A stretch of DNA of 64,000 bases from Cypionkella sp. (GCF_028290025.1 NZ_JAQGKQ010000046.1:1-64000), one strand, 5' to 3'; counted from the stretch's first letter, positions 53,809 to 63,104 are shown. Numbers and translations: made by a program. The notes: generated by a model from the letters alone, not told the origin.

Positions 53809-54647
53809 GCGGAAACCTGCTGTGGCTCTGAAAACATTATTAGTGCAAAGCTGTGGCTGGGGCGAAAACCTAATGCAATGTAGGCGCGGGCGGCTGCTTC
53901 GGAGGCGGCAAATAGCACGGCGCGTTTGATGCCTGCGTGGCGGGCTTCGGCGAGCAGCATGGCGGCGACACGGCGAGCATAGCCTTGGTTGCGCAGGTCG
54001 GGGGGCGTGTAGACGCCGCCGATTTGGAGCACGTCGGGGATTTGGGCGTTTGATCCGGCGAGGGAAACCGGGGTGTCGTCGTGCCACAGGATGCGGTGGG
54101 TTTTGTCTTGCTGCCAGCGCAAGACTTGGGTGCGGGCTAGGAGCGGGGCGGTGTCTAGGGTGAAGCCCATGGTTTCGATCAGGTTTGCAGCCCGCCATGC
54201 GGAGATGAGCGGCAGGTCTTGGTCGCGGATCGGGGTCAGGTAGTAGCCCTCGCAATTTGGTAAGCGCAGGTCGGTTAGGTTTAGGGTGAAGCCGGGCTCT
54301 GTGGTGTTCATCCGGGTTGGGGTGTTGGCGAGGCCGAGGGCGGTTTGGAGGGCCGCGCATTGCTCGGCAGGGCCAATCAGACCGCTGATTGAGCGACCTG
54401 CAAGCAACGGTCTGACGGTGGCCCAGTCAGCGGTGGGGGCCTGCGGTTCCAAGGTGCCGATTTCGTTAAGGGCAAGGTAACCTGTGATCGCACCTGCGGT
54501 TTCGAACAGCCAGCTTTCGGCCTTTATCCCTTTGCCCAGCAGGTCGGCGATGGGGAACATTGAGGTCGACTCGTGTTGCGATAGGAAGGCCAGAAGGGCG
54601 GGGGTGTCTTGTTCGGTGGCAGGGCGAATCGTCGCAAGTTTGCTCAT
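53805..54647 (-). CDS. GNAT-family acetyltransferase
   Basis: A 280-residue protein with an N-terminal domain of its own (MSKLATIRPATEQDTPALLAFLSQHE) and a C-terminal GNAT fold. The acetyl-CoA loop lies in GGVYTPPDLRNQGYARRVAAMLLAEAR, followed by AVLFAASEAAARAYIALGFRP. The substrate is unknown. ATG 54647 overlaps the rsmE stop (ATGA); much longer in-frame extension upstream is antisense to ordinary rsmE sequence and rejected. Confidence 0.88.
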   Translation of the reverse strand: MSKLATIRPATEQDTPALLAFLSQHESTSMFPIADLLGKGIKAESWLFETAGAITGYLALNEIGTLEPQAPTADWATVRPLLAGRSISGLIGPAEQCAALQTALGLANTPTRMNTTEPGFTLNLTDLRLPNCEGYYLTPIRDQDLPLISAWRAANLIETMGFTLDTAPLLARTQVLRWQQDKTHRILWHDDTPVSLAGSNAQIPDVLQIGGVYTPPDLRNQGYARRVAAMLLAEARHAGIKRAVLFAASEAAARAYIALGFRPSHSFALIMFSEPQQVSA

Positions 54648-55369
54648 GCCCAGTCGCCCAAGACTGCTTGCCATAGGGTGAGGGCTGCGACGGCGGCGGT
54701 GTCTGCGCGCAGGATGCGGGGGCCGAGGGCGGTGGGGTGGATTTGTGGCAGGGCGCGCAGGCGAGCTTGTTCGTCTGCCGAAAAGCCGCCTTCCGGGCCG
54801 ATCAGGATCGCCCATTTCTCGCCGCGTGGGCCGCTTAGGGCGGGGGCTTGGCCGAGCATGGCCTCATCACACCAGAGCAGTTTGCGGTCGGGGGGCAGGG
54901 TGGTGAGGAATTTATCGAGGGGGGTGAGGTCAGTGACTTCGGGGACGGAGGTGGCACCGCATTGCTCTGCGGCCTCTAGGGCGTGGGCTTGCAGGCGGTC
55001 TTGGCGGATACGCTCGGAATTGGTGTGGCGGGTTTGGACGGGGATGATACGCGCCGCGCCAAGCTCGGTAGCTTTTTCGACGATGAAATCGGTGCGGGTT
55101 TTTTTGATCGGTGCGAAGGCGAGCCAGAGATCAGGGGGCAAGCGCAGGGGGGCGGTTTGGCGATCGCAAATCAGGATGCCGCCGCGTTTGCCAGCCTCGG
55201 CAATCTCGGCACGCCATTCGCCATCGCGGCCATTGAACAGCGAGACTGCAGCGCCTTTTGTCAGGCGCATCACGTTGAACAAATAGTGCGCCTGATCGGC
55301 GTTTACGGCCACGGCTTGCCCATGCGCCAAAGCCTGATCTACATAGAGCCGGATTTTTGCATCTGTCAT
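54644..55369 (-). CDS. rsmE: 16S rRNA (uracil1498-N3)-methyltransferase RsmE
   Basis: A 241-residue SPOUT methyltransferase for m3U1498 of 16S rRNA. Family signatures are HYLFNVMRLTKGAAVSLFNG, FIVEKATELGAARIIPVQTRHTN, EAAEQCGATSVPEV, LIGPEGGFSADE and the knot end LGPRILRADTAAVAAL. ATG 55369 (MTDAKIRLYVD) starts the family N-terminus. It is divergent from ubiA, only 12 nt apart, and overlaps the GNAT gene by 4 nt. Confidence 0.95.
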   Translation of the reverse strand: MTDAKIRLYVDQALAHGQAVAVNADQAHYLFNVMRLTKGAAVSLFNGRDGEWRAEIAEAGKRGGILICDRQTAPLRLPPDLWLAFAPIKKTRTDFIVEKATELGAARIIPVQTRHTNSERIRQDRLQAHALEAAEQCGATSVPEVTDLTPLDKFLTTLPPDRKLLWCDEAMLGQAPALSGPRGEKWAILIGPEGGFSADEQARLRALPQIHPTALGPRILRADTAAVAALTLWQAVLGDWA

Positions 55370-55381
55370 GCCGGGGAATCT

Positions 55382-56353
55382 ATGTCTGAGAGAGCGGAAA
55401 TGCCAGAGGCGACAAACGTCAATACGGTTGCGGATGCGCCGAAGGGCAACTGGGTGGATCGGTTTGCGCCGCCTGTGACGCGGCCCTATCTGCGGCTGTC
55501 GCGGGCGGATCGGCCTATTGGTACTTGGCTTTTGGTCATCCCGTGTTTTTGGGGCATTGCGCTGGCGGGGTTGGGCGATGGGTTTCGGTTGTGGGATTTG
55601 TGGTTGGCGGTGTCTTGCACAGTGGGCGCGTTTTTGATGCGGGGGGCTGGCTGCACTTGGAACGACATCACTGATCGGCATATTGATGGGGCGGTGGCGC
55701 GAACCAGGAGCAGGCCGCTGCCGTCGGGTGCGGTGACGGTGAAGGGCGCGCTGGTTTGGATGGCGGTGCAGGCGGCTTTGGCTGCATGTATTCTGTTCAG
55801 TTATAATTGGTTGGCGATTGGGCTGGGCGTGGCGTCACTGGCGCTGGTGCTGATTTATCCGTTTGCCAAGCGATTTACATGGTGGCCGCAGGCTTTTTTG
55901 GGGCTCGCATTCAACTGGGGTGCGGTGCTGCTCTACGCGGCACATGTGGGCGAGGTGCAGTGGCCTGCGGTGCTGCTGTATGGCGCGGGCATTGCGTGGA
56001 CGTTGTTTTACGATACGATTTACGCGCTGCAAGATAAGGAAGATGATGCGCTGATTGGTGTGAAATCGACGGCGCGGCTGTTCGGGGATGATGCGCGGGC
56101 GTGGTTGCGTGGCTTTATGGTGCTGGCGGTGGTGCTGATGGCGACGGCGGTGCTCTGGGCAGCGATTCCCGCTGGCCATGTGCTAAATCTGATTGTGGCA
56201 ATGGCCGGAGTCTGTGGCTTTGGCTGGCATATGGTGTGGCAGCTTCGTCGTCTGAACGTGGACGATCCGGAAAATTGCTTAAGATTGTTTTGGTCGAATC
56301 GCGATGCCGGGCTGATTGCTGCGCTATTTCTCGCCGTTGCGGTTTTCCTTTGA
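55382..56353 (+). CDS. ubiA: 4-hydroxybenzoate polyprenyltransferase
   Basis: A 323-residue integral-membrane enzyme that prenylates 4-hydroxybenzoate in ubiquinone synthesis. The first Asp-rich motif is NDITDRHID (94-102), followed by GAVARTRSRPLPSG; the second is YDTIYALQDKEDD. About eight hydrophobic helices are visible. ATG 55382 has GGGGA upstream. Divergent from rsmE, with the ribosome binding site overlapping the rsmE start region. Confidence 0.95.
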   Translation: MSERAEMPEATNVNTVADAPKGNWVDRFAPPVTRPYLRLSRADRPIGTWLLVIPCFWGIALAGLGDGFRLWDLWLAVSCTVGAFLMRGAGCTWNDITDRHIDGAVARTRSRPLPSGAVTVKGALVWMAVQAALAACILFSYNWLAIGLGVASLALVLIYPFAKRFTWWPQAFLGLAFNWGAVLLYAAHVGEVQWPAVLLYGAGIAWTLFYDTIYALQDKEDDALIGVKSTARLFGDDARAWLRGFMVLAVVLMATAVLWAAIPAGHVLNLIVAMAGVCGFGWHMVWQLRRLNVDDPENCLRLFWSNRDAGLIAALFLAVAVFL

Positions 56354-56434
56354 TTGATCCGGGTTGCCGTGCGCTTTATGCAGTCCGGGACCGGGCGACG
56401 GCATTTGGCCGTGCCGTCTCTCTGACAGACCGAG

Positions 56435-58441
56435 TTGAATGATCCCGTGGTAACATTGCCCAATTTTAGCCCTTCCGAGCTTCCTAAGAAATACCTGGCT
56501 CCTGTCGCGTTTGCCGCGGCGGGGGTGGTTTCGATATTGGTGGCTTGGGGTGCGGCTGTGCTGGTCGAGAATATTTCGGCGCGCGCTGTGAAATCCATGC
56601 TGCTGACCGAGGGCGTTACCTTTGCGAGCGTTGCACCGGATGGCTTGCAGATTCACCTGAGCGGCACCGCGCCGAACGAGGCGGCGCGCTATAAGGTGGT
56701 CAATCTGGTAGGCGCACTGATCGATTCGTCGCGCATCCGTGACCGAATGGAAGTCACCCCGGTCAAAGCTATTGAAGCCCCACGGTTCTCTGTCGAGATG
56801 CTTCGCAATGATGATGGCATCCAGTTGATCGGGTTGTTGCCGGAAAGTGATGCTCTACAAGCGGTCAAGGATAAGGCGCAGGCGCTTAATCCCGACGTGC
56901 CCTTGTCAGATATGCTGGAGACAGCGGACTATCCCGCGCCACAGGGTTGGGAAGCTGCGCTAACTTATGGGCTGGATGCGCTGGAAATGTTGCCGCGGTC
57001 AAAAATTTCGGTGGCGGCGGATCAGGTGGCGATCACGGCAATTGCAGCTTCGGACGCCGAAAAACGCGCGTTTGAACGGCAGCTGAACACTGCCAAGCCA
57101 TCCGGGCTGGCAGTGAAGGTAGATATTTCAGCGCCGCGTCCTGTGCTCACCCCGTTCACCTTGCGATTCGTGAAAGACGCTGAGGGTGCAAGGTTTGACG
57201 CTTGCTCTGCGGATACCGAACTGGGGCGGGCGCGGATATTGGCGGCGGCGGGGCTGGCTGGTGCCGTCGGGAGCAACGGTTGCACCGTGGGCCTAGGTGT
57301 GCCGAGCCCTAAATGGACCGATGCGACGATAACCGGAATCAAGGCGGTCGCTCAACTGGCCAGCGCTACGCTGACCTTTAGCGATGCCGATGTGACGTTG
57401 CTGGCGGGCGCTGATGTGCCGCAGGGCGATTTTGACCGGGTGGTGGGCGAGCTTGAGGCCGATCTGCCAGATGTGTTTTCATTGAAAGCCACGCTTGAGA
57501 AGAAAGCCTCGGGTGCGGTTGCCGGTCCGGCGGAGTTCACCGCGTCGTTGGCTCCTGAGACGCATCGGCTGGAGATGCGCGGGCGGCTGACCGATGACAT
57601 GCTGCGCAAGGCGGTCGATAGTTTTGCGCGCGCCGAGTTCGGCGGCAACACCTACCTCGCGACCCGGATGGACCCTGAGTTGCCAACCGGTTGGCCGCTG
57701 CGGGTTTTGGCAGGGCTGCAGGCGTTGGGTGAATTGGACAACGGCACGCTTTTGGTGCGCCCCGATACGGTTGAGCTGAAGGGTATTACCGGGTCGCAAT
57801 CTGCCAAGGTGCGAATTTCACAGATATTGTCTGAAAAACTCGGGCAGGGACAAACTTTTAGGGTCGATGTGAAATACGATAAAACGCTCGACCCACTTGC
57901 CGGTATTCCGACACCGGAGGAATGTGCTGCGGACGTCGATGATGTTGTGGCGCGGCAGAAGATCACTTTCACTCCTGGATCGGCAGAAATCGACGCGGCG
58001 GCGAGTGGTGTGATGAAGGCGCTGGCCGATGTGTTGAAGCTGTGCCCCGGCGTGAAGCTGGAAGTGGCGGGTTACACCGATGCGCAGGGGTCGGAGGAGG
58101 GCAACCGGGCGCTGTCTCAGGCCCGCGCCGAAACCGTCGTTTTGGCGTTGCAGGGGCGGCAAATCGACGTCTCGGGCATGATCGCGCGAGGCTATGGTGA
58201 GGCTGATCCGTTGGCTGACAACGGCACTGACGCCGGGCGCGAGGCTAATCGGCGGATTGAATTTCGTTTGATCGGCGCGCCAAAGCCTGTTTCGGCGGAT
58301 GCTGGGAAAGCGGCGGCTACGGCGGCGCAGGCGCAGGGTGCAGCCGCAGCAGGGCCGGATTTTTCAAGTGATACCAGCCCCTCTGTCGCACCGCAGAAAA
58401 AGACAGTCACGCCGGAGCCGCGGCCGAAGATAACAGAATAG
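56435..58441 (+). CDS. OmpA-domain membrane protein with BON-like repeats
   Basis: A 668-residue envelope protein. One N-terminal hydrophobic segment (about residues 20-43) is followed by repeated alpha/beta units resembling BON domains (FASVAPDGLQIHLSGTAPNEAARYKVV; TITGIKAVAQLASATLTFSDADVTLLAGA) and a C-terminal OmpA domain (about 500-615: ITFTPGSAEIDAAASGVM, GYTDAQGSEEGNRALSQARAETVVLAL, GYGEADPLADNGTDAGREANRRIEF) that binds peptidoglycan. A Pro/Ala-rich tail ends it. The start TTG 56435 lacks a clear ribosome binding site; GTG 56447 is an alternative. It is probably co-transcribed with the small coiled-coil gene downstream. Confidence 0.88.
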   Translation: MNDPVVTLPNFSPSELPKKYLAPVAFAAAGVVSILVAWGAAVLVENISARAVKSMLLTEGVTFASVAPDGLQIHLSGTAPNEAARYKVVNLVGALIDSSRIRDRMEVTPVKAIEAPRFSVEMLRNDDGIQLIGLLPESDALQAVKDKAQALNPDVPLSDMLETADYPAPQGWEAALTYGLDALEMLPRSKISVAADQVAITAIAASDAEKRAFERQLNTAKPSGLAVKVDISAPRPVLTPFTLRFVKDAEGARFDACSADTELGRARILAAAGLAGAVGSNGCTVGLGVPSPKWTDATITGIKAVAQLASATLTFSDADVTLLAGADVPQGDFDRVVGELEADLPDVFSLKATLEKKASGAVAGPAEFTASLAPETHRLEMRGRLTDDMLRKAVDSFARAEFGGNTYLATRMDPELPTGWPLRVLAGLQALGELDNGTLLVRPDTVELKGITGSQSAKVRISQILSEKLGQGQTFRVDVKYDKTLDPLAGIPTPEECAADVDDVVARQKITFTPGSAEIDAAASGVMKALADVLKLCPGVKLEVAGYTDAQGSEEGNRALSQARAETVVLALQGRQIDVSGMIARGYGEADPLADNGTDAGREANRRIEFRLIGAPKPVSADAGKAAATAAQAQGAAAAGPDFSSDTSPSVAPQKKTVTPEPRPKITE

Positions 58442-58474
58442 TGCAGAGGGTCGAATGACACTGGGAACACGGTT

Positions 58475-58804
58475 ATGAACCGCACGGAATTTGTCGTGGC
58501 GACTGCAATTATTCTGCTGCTGGCCTTCGCGGCGGGTTGGTTCACCTATTGGATTTTGCATCGCTTCACTCGGGTGGCGGGCGGCGATATGGCGGAAATG
58601 GACCGTTTGGCGCAATCTTTGCACGAGGCCGAGGAAATGCGCGATCAGGCGATCGTATATCTGGAAAGCCGCGAGGGCGAGTTGATGAACCAGATCGCCC
58701 AGACCGAAGCCGAATTGCGCGCCGCGATGGAGGGCCTGCGCGATGCGCGGCATGAGGCGGAAGAAATGCGGGCATATATTGAACGGATGCACGCGAATAG
58801 TTGA
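58475..58804 (+). CDS. Small membrane-anchored coiled-coil protein
   Basis: A 109-residue protein with one N-terminal helix (about residues 6-29, FVVATAIILLLAFAAGWFTYWIL) and a long charged coiled coil (about 40-105: MDRLAQSLHEAEEMRDQAIVYLESREG and ELRAAMEGLRDARHEAEEMRAYIERM). The function is unknown. It begins 33 nt after the OmpA-like gene, so the two are probably one operon. Confidence 0.8.
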   Translation: MNRTEFVVATAIILLLAFAAGWFTYWILHRFTRVAGGDMAEMDRLAQSLHEAEEMRDQAIVYLESREGELMNQIAQTEAELRAAMEGLRDARHEAEEMRAYIERMHANS

Positions 58805-58843
58805 GGCAGGTCGTCTGCGAATAACCAAGCCCCACCAAGCTAT

Positions 58844-58917
58844 GCCGCCCCGGACTTGATCCGGGGCCTCTTTTTAACCCGCTGCCTTCAGAGGCCCCGG
58901 ATCAAGTCCGGGGCGGC
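58844..58917. repeat. Pair of palindromic CCCCGGA-CTTGA-TCCGGGG elements in inverted orientation
   Basis: Two perfect 28-bp inverted arms (58844-58871 and 58890-58917) are separated by 18 nt. Each arm contains its own palindrome CCCCGGA...TCCGGGG. Five T residues follow the first arm, so the element may also terminate transcription of the gene upstream. This palindrome is common in alphaproteobacterial gaps, to my knowledge. Confidence 0.8.
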
Positions 58918-58928
58918 GAAGTTTGGGA

Positions 58929-59711
58929 TTACAGGCTGCCTAAGCAGGTTTGCATTAGGGGCGAGTTGGGGTCTTCGAGGCCGTCAATCACATTGAAGTG
59001 GTGTTTGCCCGGGGCGACTGTCCACGCGCAGTTCCAGTTTTCCGATAGCGTTCGGGCTTGCCACAGGAATGCGGGGCGTTCGGAGGCTCCGACCCAGATA
59101 TGGGCTTGCGTGGTTAGTGCATGGCGGCCGGGACTTTCTTGCGCGATTTCAATGGCGTCGATGTGCAGGTTGGTTTGCATATCGGTTTGCGAGAGGGGCT
59201 CTAGGTCTGCGAGGGGCGAGATCGGTACGATGCGGGTGAGGCGGGATTTTAGCGTGGCACTGCGGTCGGGGTTGCCCATGCGGGCGGTGAGGTGGCCGCC
59301 TGCGGAATGGCCGGTGATCACCAGTGGGCCTGCGATTTCTGCGCAGGCGGTGGTGATGGCGCTGTCAATTTCGTTGGTGATTTGGGCGATGCGGGCTTCG
59401 GGCGCGAGAGTGTAGCCTGGAAGGGCGCAGGCCCAGCCTTGGGCGATGGCTCCGGCAGCGAGGTGCGACCAGAGGGATTTGTCGGTTTCCAGCCAGTAGC
59501 CGCCGTGGATAAAGACCATCAGGCCGCGTGGGGTGGTTTCGGGCAGGAACAGGTCGAAGCGGTTGCGGGGGGCCGGGCCGTAAGCGAGGTCAAGTCGGGC
59601 GCGCGAGCCGAGGCTGTCGCGGAATTGGGCGGCTTTTTGCGCCCAGAGGGATGGCAGTAATTCCGAGCCGGGAATGAAAGCGCCGTTTTGATATTCTCGG
59701 GTCATGTCCAT
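58929..59711 (-). CDS. Alpha/beta hydrolase (kynurenine-formamidase/esterase-like)
   Basis: A 260-residue hydrolase. The oxyanion motif HGGYW, nucleophile GHSAGG and C-terminal His in GKHHFNVIDGL are visible. HGGYW and the overall size suit arylformamidase/esterase-like proteins of the alpha/beta-hydrolase_3 group. The acidic triad residue is not certain (VGASERPAFLW, where Asp or Glu is expected near VGA). Substrate unknown. It is a single-gene unit; the second Met is an alternative start. Confidence 0.85.
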   Translation of the reverse strand: MDMTREYQNGAFIPGSELLPSLWAQKAAQFRDSLGSRARLDLAYGPAPRNRFDLFLPETTPRGLMVFIHGGYWLETDKSLWSHLAAGAIAQGWACALPGYTLAPEARIAQITNEIDSAITTACAEIAGPLVITGHSAGGHLTARMGNPDRSATLKSRLTRIVPISPLADLEPLSQTDMQTNLHIDAIEIAQESPGRHALTTQAHIWVGASERPAFLWQARTLSENWNCAWTVAPGKHHFNVIDGLEDPNSPLMQTCLGSL

Positions 59712-59820
59712 GCTGATCGCTCCAGTTTGCCGCTTAGCTTAGGTCCAGCATTGGTGGAGGATGTGGACTTTTAAGTCCAGAGCGGGCAAGCAGGGGCAAC
59801 CCGTGACAATGGAGGCCCCC

Positions 59821-61299
59821 ATGCTCGATTCCGTGACCGATCTGCGTTCTTTGTTGAAAGACCCCAGCCTGCTGCCGAACAAAGCCTATGTGGCGGGCGA
59901 ATGGATTGACGCTGCCGATGGCGCGACCTTTGCAGTGACCAACCCGGCGCGCGGCGATGTGATTGCCAATGTGCCGGATTTGACCCGTGCGGATGCGGCG
60001 CGGGCGATTGCGGCGGCGGATATTGCGCGGCGCGAGTGGGCGGCGCGGACTGGCAAAGAGCGCGCGCAGGTGATGCGCAAGTGGTTTGATCTGTGCATGG
60101 CGGCGCAGGAAGATCTGGCGACGATCCTGACCGCCGAGATGGGCAAACCACTGGCTGAGGCTAAGGGCGAGATCGCTTATGGCTCGGCGTATATCGAATG
60201 GTTTGGCGAGGAGGCGAAGCGCACTTACGGACAGATTATTCCCGGCCACATGCGTGACAAGCGGATTTCTGTGTTGAAACAGCCGATTGGGGTTTGTGCC
60301 TCGATCACTCCTTGGAACTTCCCGAATGCTATGATCGCGCGCAAGGTGGCTCCGGCGCTGGCTGCGGGTTGTGGGTTTGTGGCGCGTCCGGCGGCGGAAA
60401 CGCCTTTGTCGGCGATTGCTTTGGCGGTGTTGGCGGAGCGTGCGGGGGTGCCTGCGGGCGTGTTCTCGGTTATCACCTCATCGCGGTCATCTGAGATTGG
60501 CAAGGAGTTCTGCGAGAACCCGGCTATTCGCAAGATCACCTTTACCGGATCGACCGAAGTGGGTCGGATTTTGCTGCGGCAGGCGGCGGAGCAAGTGCTG
60601 AAATGCTCGATGGAACTGGGCGGCAATGCGCCGTTCATTGTATTTGACGACGCTGATCTGGATGCGGCGGTTGAAGGTGCGATGGTGTCGAAATTCCGCA
60701 ACAACGGGCAAACCTGCGTCTGTGCGAACCGGATTTATGTGCAGGCGGGCGTGTATGATGCTTGTGCCGAGAAGCTGGCGGCGGCGGTTGGCAAGTTGGC
60801 GATCGGCGATGGTTTGACCTCGGGCGTCACCACTGGGCCGCTGATCAACGAAGATGCGGTTGAGAAAGTTGAGGAGCATATCGCGGATGTGCTGGCGGGC
60901 GGCGGCAAGGTGCTGACCGGCGGCAAGCGTCACGCTTTGGGCGGCACGTTCTTTCAGCCGACCGTGGTGACGGGCGTAACCAAGGATATGAGGGTCGCCA
61001 ATGAGGAAACCTTCGGGCCGCTGGCCCCTTTGTTCAAGTTTGATACCGAGGAAGAAGTCATCCGCCGCGCCAATGATACGATCTTTGGTTTGGCTAGCTA
61101 CTTCTACGCCAAGGATATTGGCCGTATTACCCGTGTGCAGGAGCAGTTGGAATACGGCATGGTCGGCGTCAACACCGGGCTGATTTCCAACGAGATGGCA
61201 CCGTTTGGCGGGGTTAAGCAGTCAGGTCTCGGCCGTGAAGGGTCTAGCCATGGCATCGACGATTATATGGAACTGAAATATATCTGCTTGTCGGTTTAA
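59821..61299 (+). CDS. gabD: NAD(P)+-dependent succinate-semialdehyde dehydrogenase
   Basis: A 492-residue aldehyde dehydrogenase of the GabD group oxidising succinate semialdehyde in GABA breakdown. Motifs are GVCASITPWNFPNAMI, FTGSTEVG, catalytic Glu in MELGGNAPFIVF, catalytic Cys in NNGQTCVCANR and EETFGPLAPLF. The C-terminal FGGVKQSGLGREGSSHGIDDYME is a GabD-like hallmark. ATG 59821 follows GGAGG by 5 nt. A terminator follows. Confidence 0.93.
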   Translation: MLDSVTDLRSLLKDPSLLPNKAYVAGEWIDAADGATFAVTNPARGDVIANVPDLTRADAARAIAAADIARREWAARTGKERAQVMRKWFDLCMAAQEDLATILTAEMGKPLAEAKGEIAYGSAYIEWFGEEAKRTYGQIIPGHMRDKRISVLKQPIGVCASITPWNFPNAMIARKVAPALAAGCGFVARPAAETPLSAIALAVLAERAGVPAGVFSVITSSRSSEIGKEFCENPAIRKITFTGSTEVGRILLRQAAEQVLKCSMELGGNAPFIVFDDADLDAAVEGAMVSKFRNNGQTCVCANRIYVQAGVYDACAEKLAAAVGKLAIGDGLTSGVTTGPLINEDAVEKVEEHIADVLAGGGKVLTGGKRHALGGTFFQPTVVTGVTKDMRVANEETFGPLAPLFKFDTEEEVIRRANDTIFGLASYFYAKDIGRITRVQEQLEYGMVGVNTGLISNEMAPFGGVKQSGLGREGSSHGIDDYMELKYICLSV

Positions 61300-61320
61300 G
61301 GCAGGCTGCGGCAGATTGGG

Positions 61321-61349
61321 CGGCGCGAGGGGAAGCCCTCGCGCCGTTT
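61321..61349 (+). terminator. Rho-independent terminator after gabD
   Basis: A perfect 11-bp stem CGGCGCGAGGG/CCCTCGCGCCG with a GAAG loop is followed by TTTG, 21 nt after gabD. Confidence 0.75.
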
Positions 61350-61351
61350 GA

Positions 61352-61921
61352 TTAACCTCCGACGCCGCGCGATGCACCTGAACTGCCGAAGCCGCCGCGC
61401 GATTGCACTTGGGTTTTGGTCATCGGTGCCAAGCCTCTGGTGACAGGGGCTTTATTGAAGGCGCTGGCGTTGATCTTGCCGCCGCTGTTGAGATTAGTGA
61501 TGCGGGTGCCGCCGTCTGGCGTGGCAAAACCGCCGCCTGCCGAGCGCACCACCGGTTGCGACATCACCCTACCGCCGCCCAGTGCCTGACCGATCATGTA
61601 GCCCATCAACAGCGGCATGAACACCGAACCGCCGCCGCCATTGTTCGCCGCCGCATCGCCGCCGCAAGCGCCTGCGCCGTGCTCTGCCTCGCACAATTCG
61701 CGGCTTTCGTAGCGCGGCGCGGTTTCTTCGTGCAGCTTTTGCGCCTCGGCGAAGGCGGTTTCGCAATCGGCAGCCGAAAACCAGCCGTCTGGCTTGGCCT
61801 CGGCCAAACAACTGGCCTTGTCGGCAAAGGCGCTGGCCTCGGTCTTTTCTTCGTTGCAGGCGGCCAACCCGAACGCGGCAGCGCCGAGCAAGGTGAGTGC
61901 AACATGACGTGAGCGTTTCAT
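61352..61921 (-). CDS. DUF1190 family lipoprotein (YgiB-like)
   Basis: A 189-residue putative lipoprotein: MKRSRHVALTLLGAAAFGLAAC gives a signal peptide and lipobox (lipidated Cys at 22). A Cys-containing helical part (ASCLAEAKPDGWFSAADCETAF) precedes a Gly-rich hydrophobic centre (VFMPLLMGYMIGQALGGG) and a Gly/Ser-rich tail. It resembles YgiB of E. coli (DUF1190), which sits next to ygiC. It lies 4 nt after the glutathionylspermidine-like gene, so order is reversed relative to E. coli ygiBC. Confidence 0.87.
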   Translation of the reverse strand: MKRSRHVALTLLGAAAFGLAACNEEKTEASAFADKASCLAEAKPDGWFSAADCETAFAEAQKLHEETAPRYESRELCEAEHGAGACGGDAAANNGGGGSVFMPLLMGYMIGQALGGGRVMSQPVVRSAGGGFATPDGGTRITNLNSGGKINASAFNKAPVTRGLAPMTKTQVQSRGGFGSSGASRGVGG

Positions 61922-61925
61922 CGCC

Positions 61926-63104
61926 TTACCCTTCTATAAAGTGCGGCTTGAACCGCGACAAATCTTGCGTGATGCGGCTGCGATCTTCGCGCAAACCCAT
62001 GCCGACGCAGGTCTCTCCTACAATCCACGCACCAATAACCGGACGCATTTCTGCAAACACCGGCAGCGGATGATAGGCTTGCACGATCTTCGGGTGCTGA
62101 TCGTAATCGCGGGCCGTGGCAGCTTCAAGCACCGCGCCGTTTTGGTGAATCGTAACCGATTGGCCTTCGCGGGAGAAGATCGGCTTGGTGACATAGCCTT
62201 GGGCCAGCAGATCAGGGGCGCGGCCCAATGCGGCTTCGTCTTCAAAATACGCGGGCAGCAGGTTGGGGTGGCCTTCAAAAATCTGCCACAGCACGGGCAG
62301 GATCGCCTTGTTCGACAGGATGGCTTTCCAAGCAGGTTCGATGAAGCGACAGCCTGAGGCGGTGATCTTGTCGGCAAACGGGTCGCGCAGCAGGTCTTCC
62401 CACGGGTAGAGTTTGAACAACGCGCCGATCACCCGATCTTCGGCATCGGTGAATTGGCCGTCGGGGCTGATGCCGATCTTGTCGAGATCGGTGTAATGCG
62501 CGCCCAAACCGGCCTCTCGCGCGGCCCAAGCCATGGTTTCTACCGTGGCGTAGTCTTCGGGCGCGTCGGCGACGGCTGCAAAATGCAGGTCGGTGTCGGG
62601 GGCAAACATTTCGGCCAGACGAGCGACCAAGGCTTCATGCACGCCGTTGAACTGATCGGTACCTTCGGGCAGCACGCGGGCGGCCAGTTGCTGTTCAAAC
62701 CACAGCCATTGGAACGAGGCACTTTCATACAGCGAGGTCGGCGTGTCGGCGTTGTATTCCAGCATTTTGGCGGGGCCACTGCCGTCATAGGCCAGATCGA
62801 AACGACCATATAATTCAGGTTCGGCATCATGCCAGCTTTGCGCCACCAGATCCCAATGCGCGCGCGGGATATCCATCCGCTGCATCAGGGTTTCGGATGC
62901 GATCACATGCGCCACTGCTTCGCGACACATGGCGTGAAGTTCGGTGCTGGGGTCTTCGATGTCGTCTTCGATCTGGGCGAGCGTGAAACTATAGGCCGAA
63001 GTTTCGTCCCAATAGGGCTCGCCATACATATCGGCAAAGGTGAAACCAAGTTTCTCGGCTTCGACGCGCCAGTCGGGGCGTTCGGGAAGGGTGATACGGT
63101 GCAA
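61926..63104 (-). CDS. Glutathionylspermidine-synthase-like ATP-grasp protein (YgiC/YjfC-like)
   Basis: A 392-residue ATP-grasp-like protein of the GSP_synth family. Recognised by the MHRITLPERPDWR start, GEPYWDETSAYSF, RFDLAYDGSGPAKMLEYNADTPTSLYESASFQW, WEDLLRDPF, EGHPNLLPAYF and VTKPIFSREGQSV. The true reaction of YgiC/YjfC proteins is not settled; glutathionylspermidine synthesis is proved for Gss. The chosen start is TTG 63104, with GGAG 6 nt upstream, giving the family N-terminus; a TTG 22 codons earlier lacks such support. Confidence 0.9.
   Translation of the reverse strand: MHRITLPERPDWRVEAEKLGFTFADMYGEPYWDETSAYSFTLAQIEDDIEDPSTELHAMCREAVAHVIASETLMQRMDIPRAHWDLVAQSWHDAEPELYGRFDLAYDGSGPAKMLEYNADTPTSLYESASFQWLWFEQQLAARVLPEGTDQFNGVHEALVARLAEMFAPDTDLHFAAVADAPEDYATVETMAWAAREAGLGAHYTDLDKIGISPDGQFTDAEDRVIGALFKLYPWEDLLRDPFADKITASGCRFIEPAWKAILSNKAILPVLWQIFEGHPNLLPAYFEDEAALGRAPDLLAQGYVTKPIFSREGQSVTIHQNGAVLEAATARDYDQHPKIVQAYHPLPVFAEMRPVIGAWIVGETCVGMGLREDRSRITQDLSRFKPHFIEG

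Noticed and set aside
53809-54360. Long N-terminal extension of the two-helix membrane protein
   Set aside because: The extra 180 residues are an Arg/Pro/His-rich alternative frame of the GNAT gene; a start at 53808 couples with the GNAT stop.
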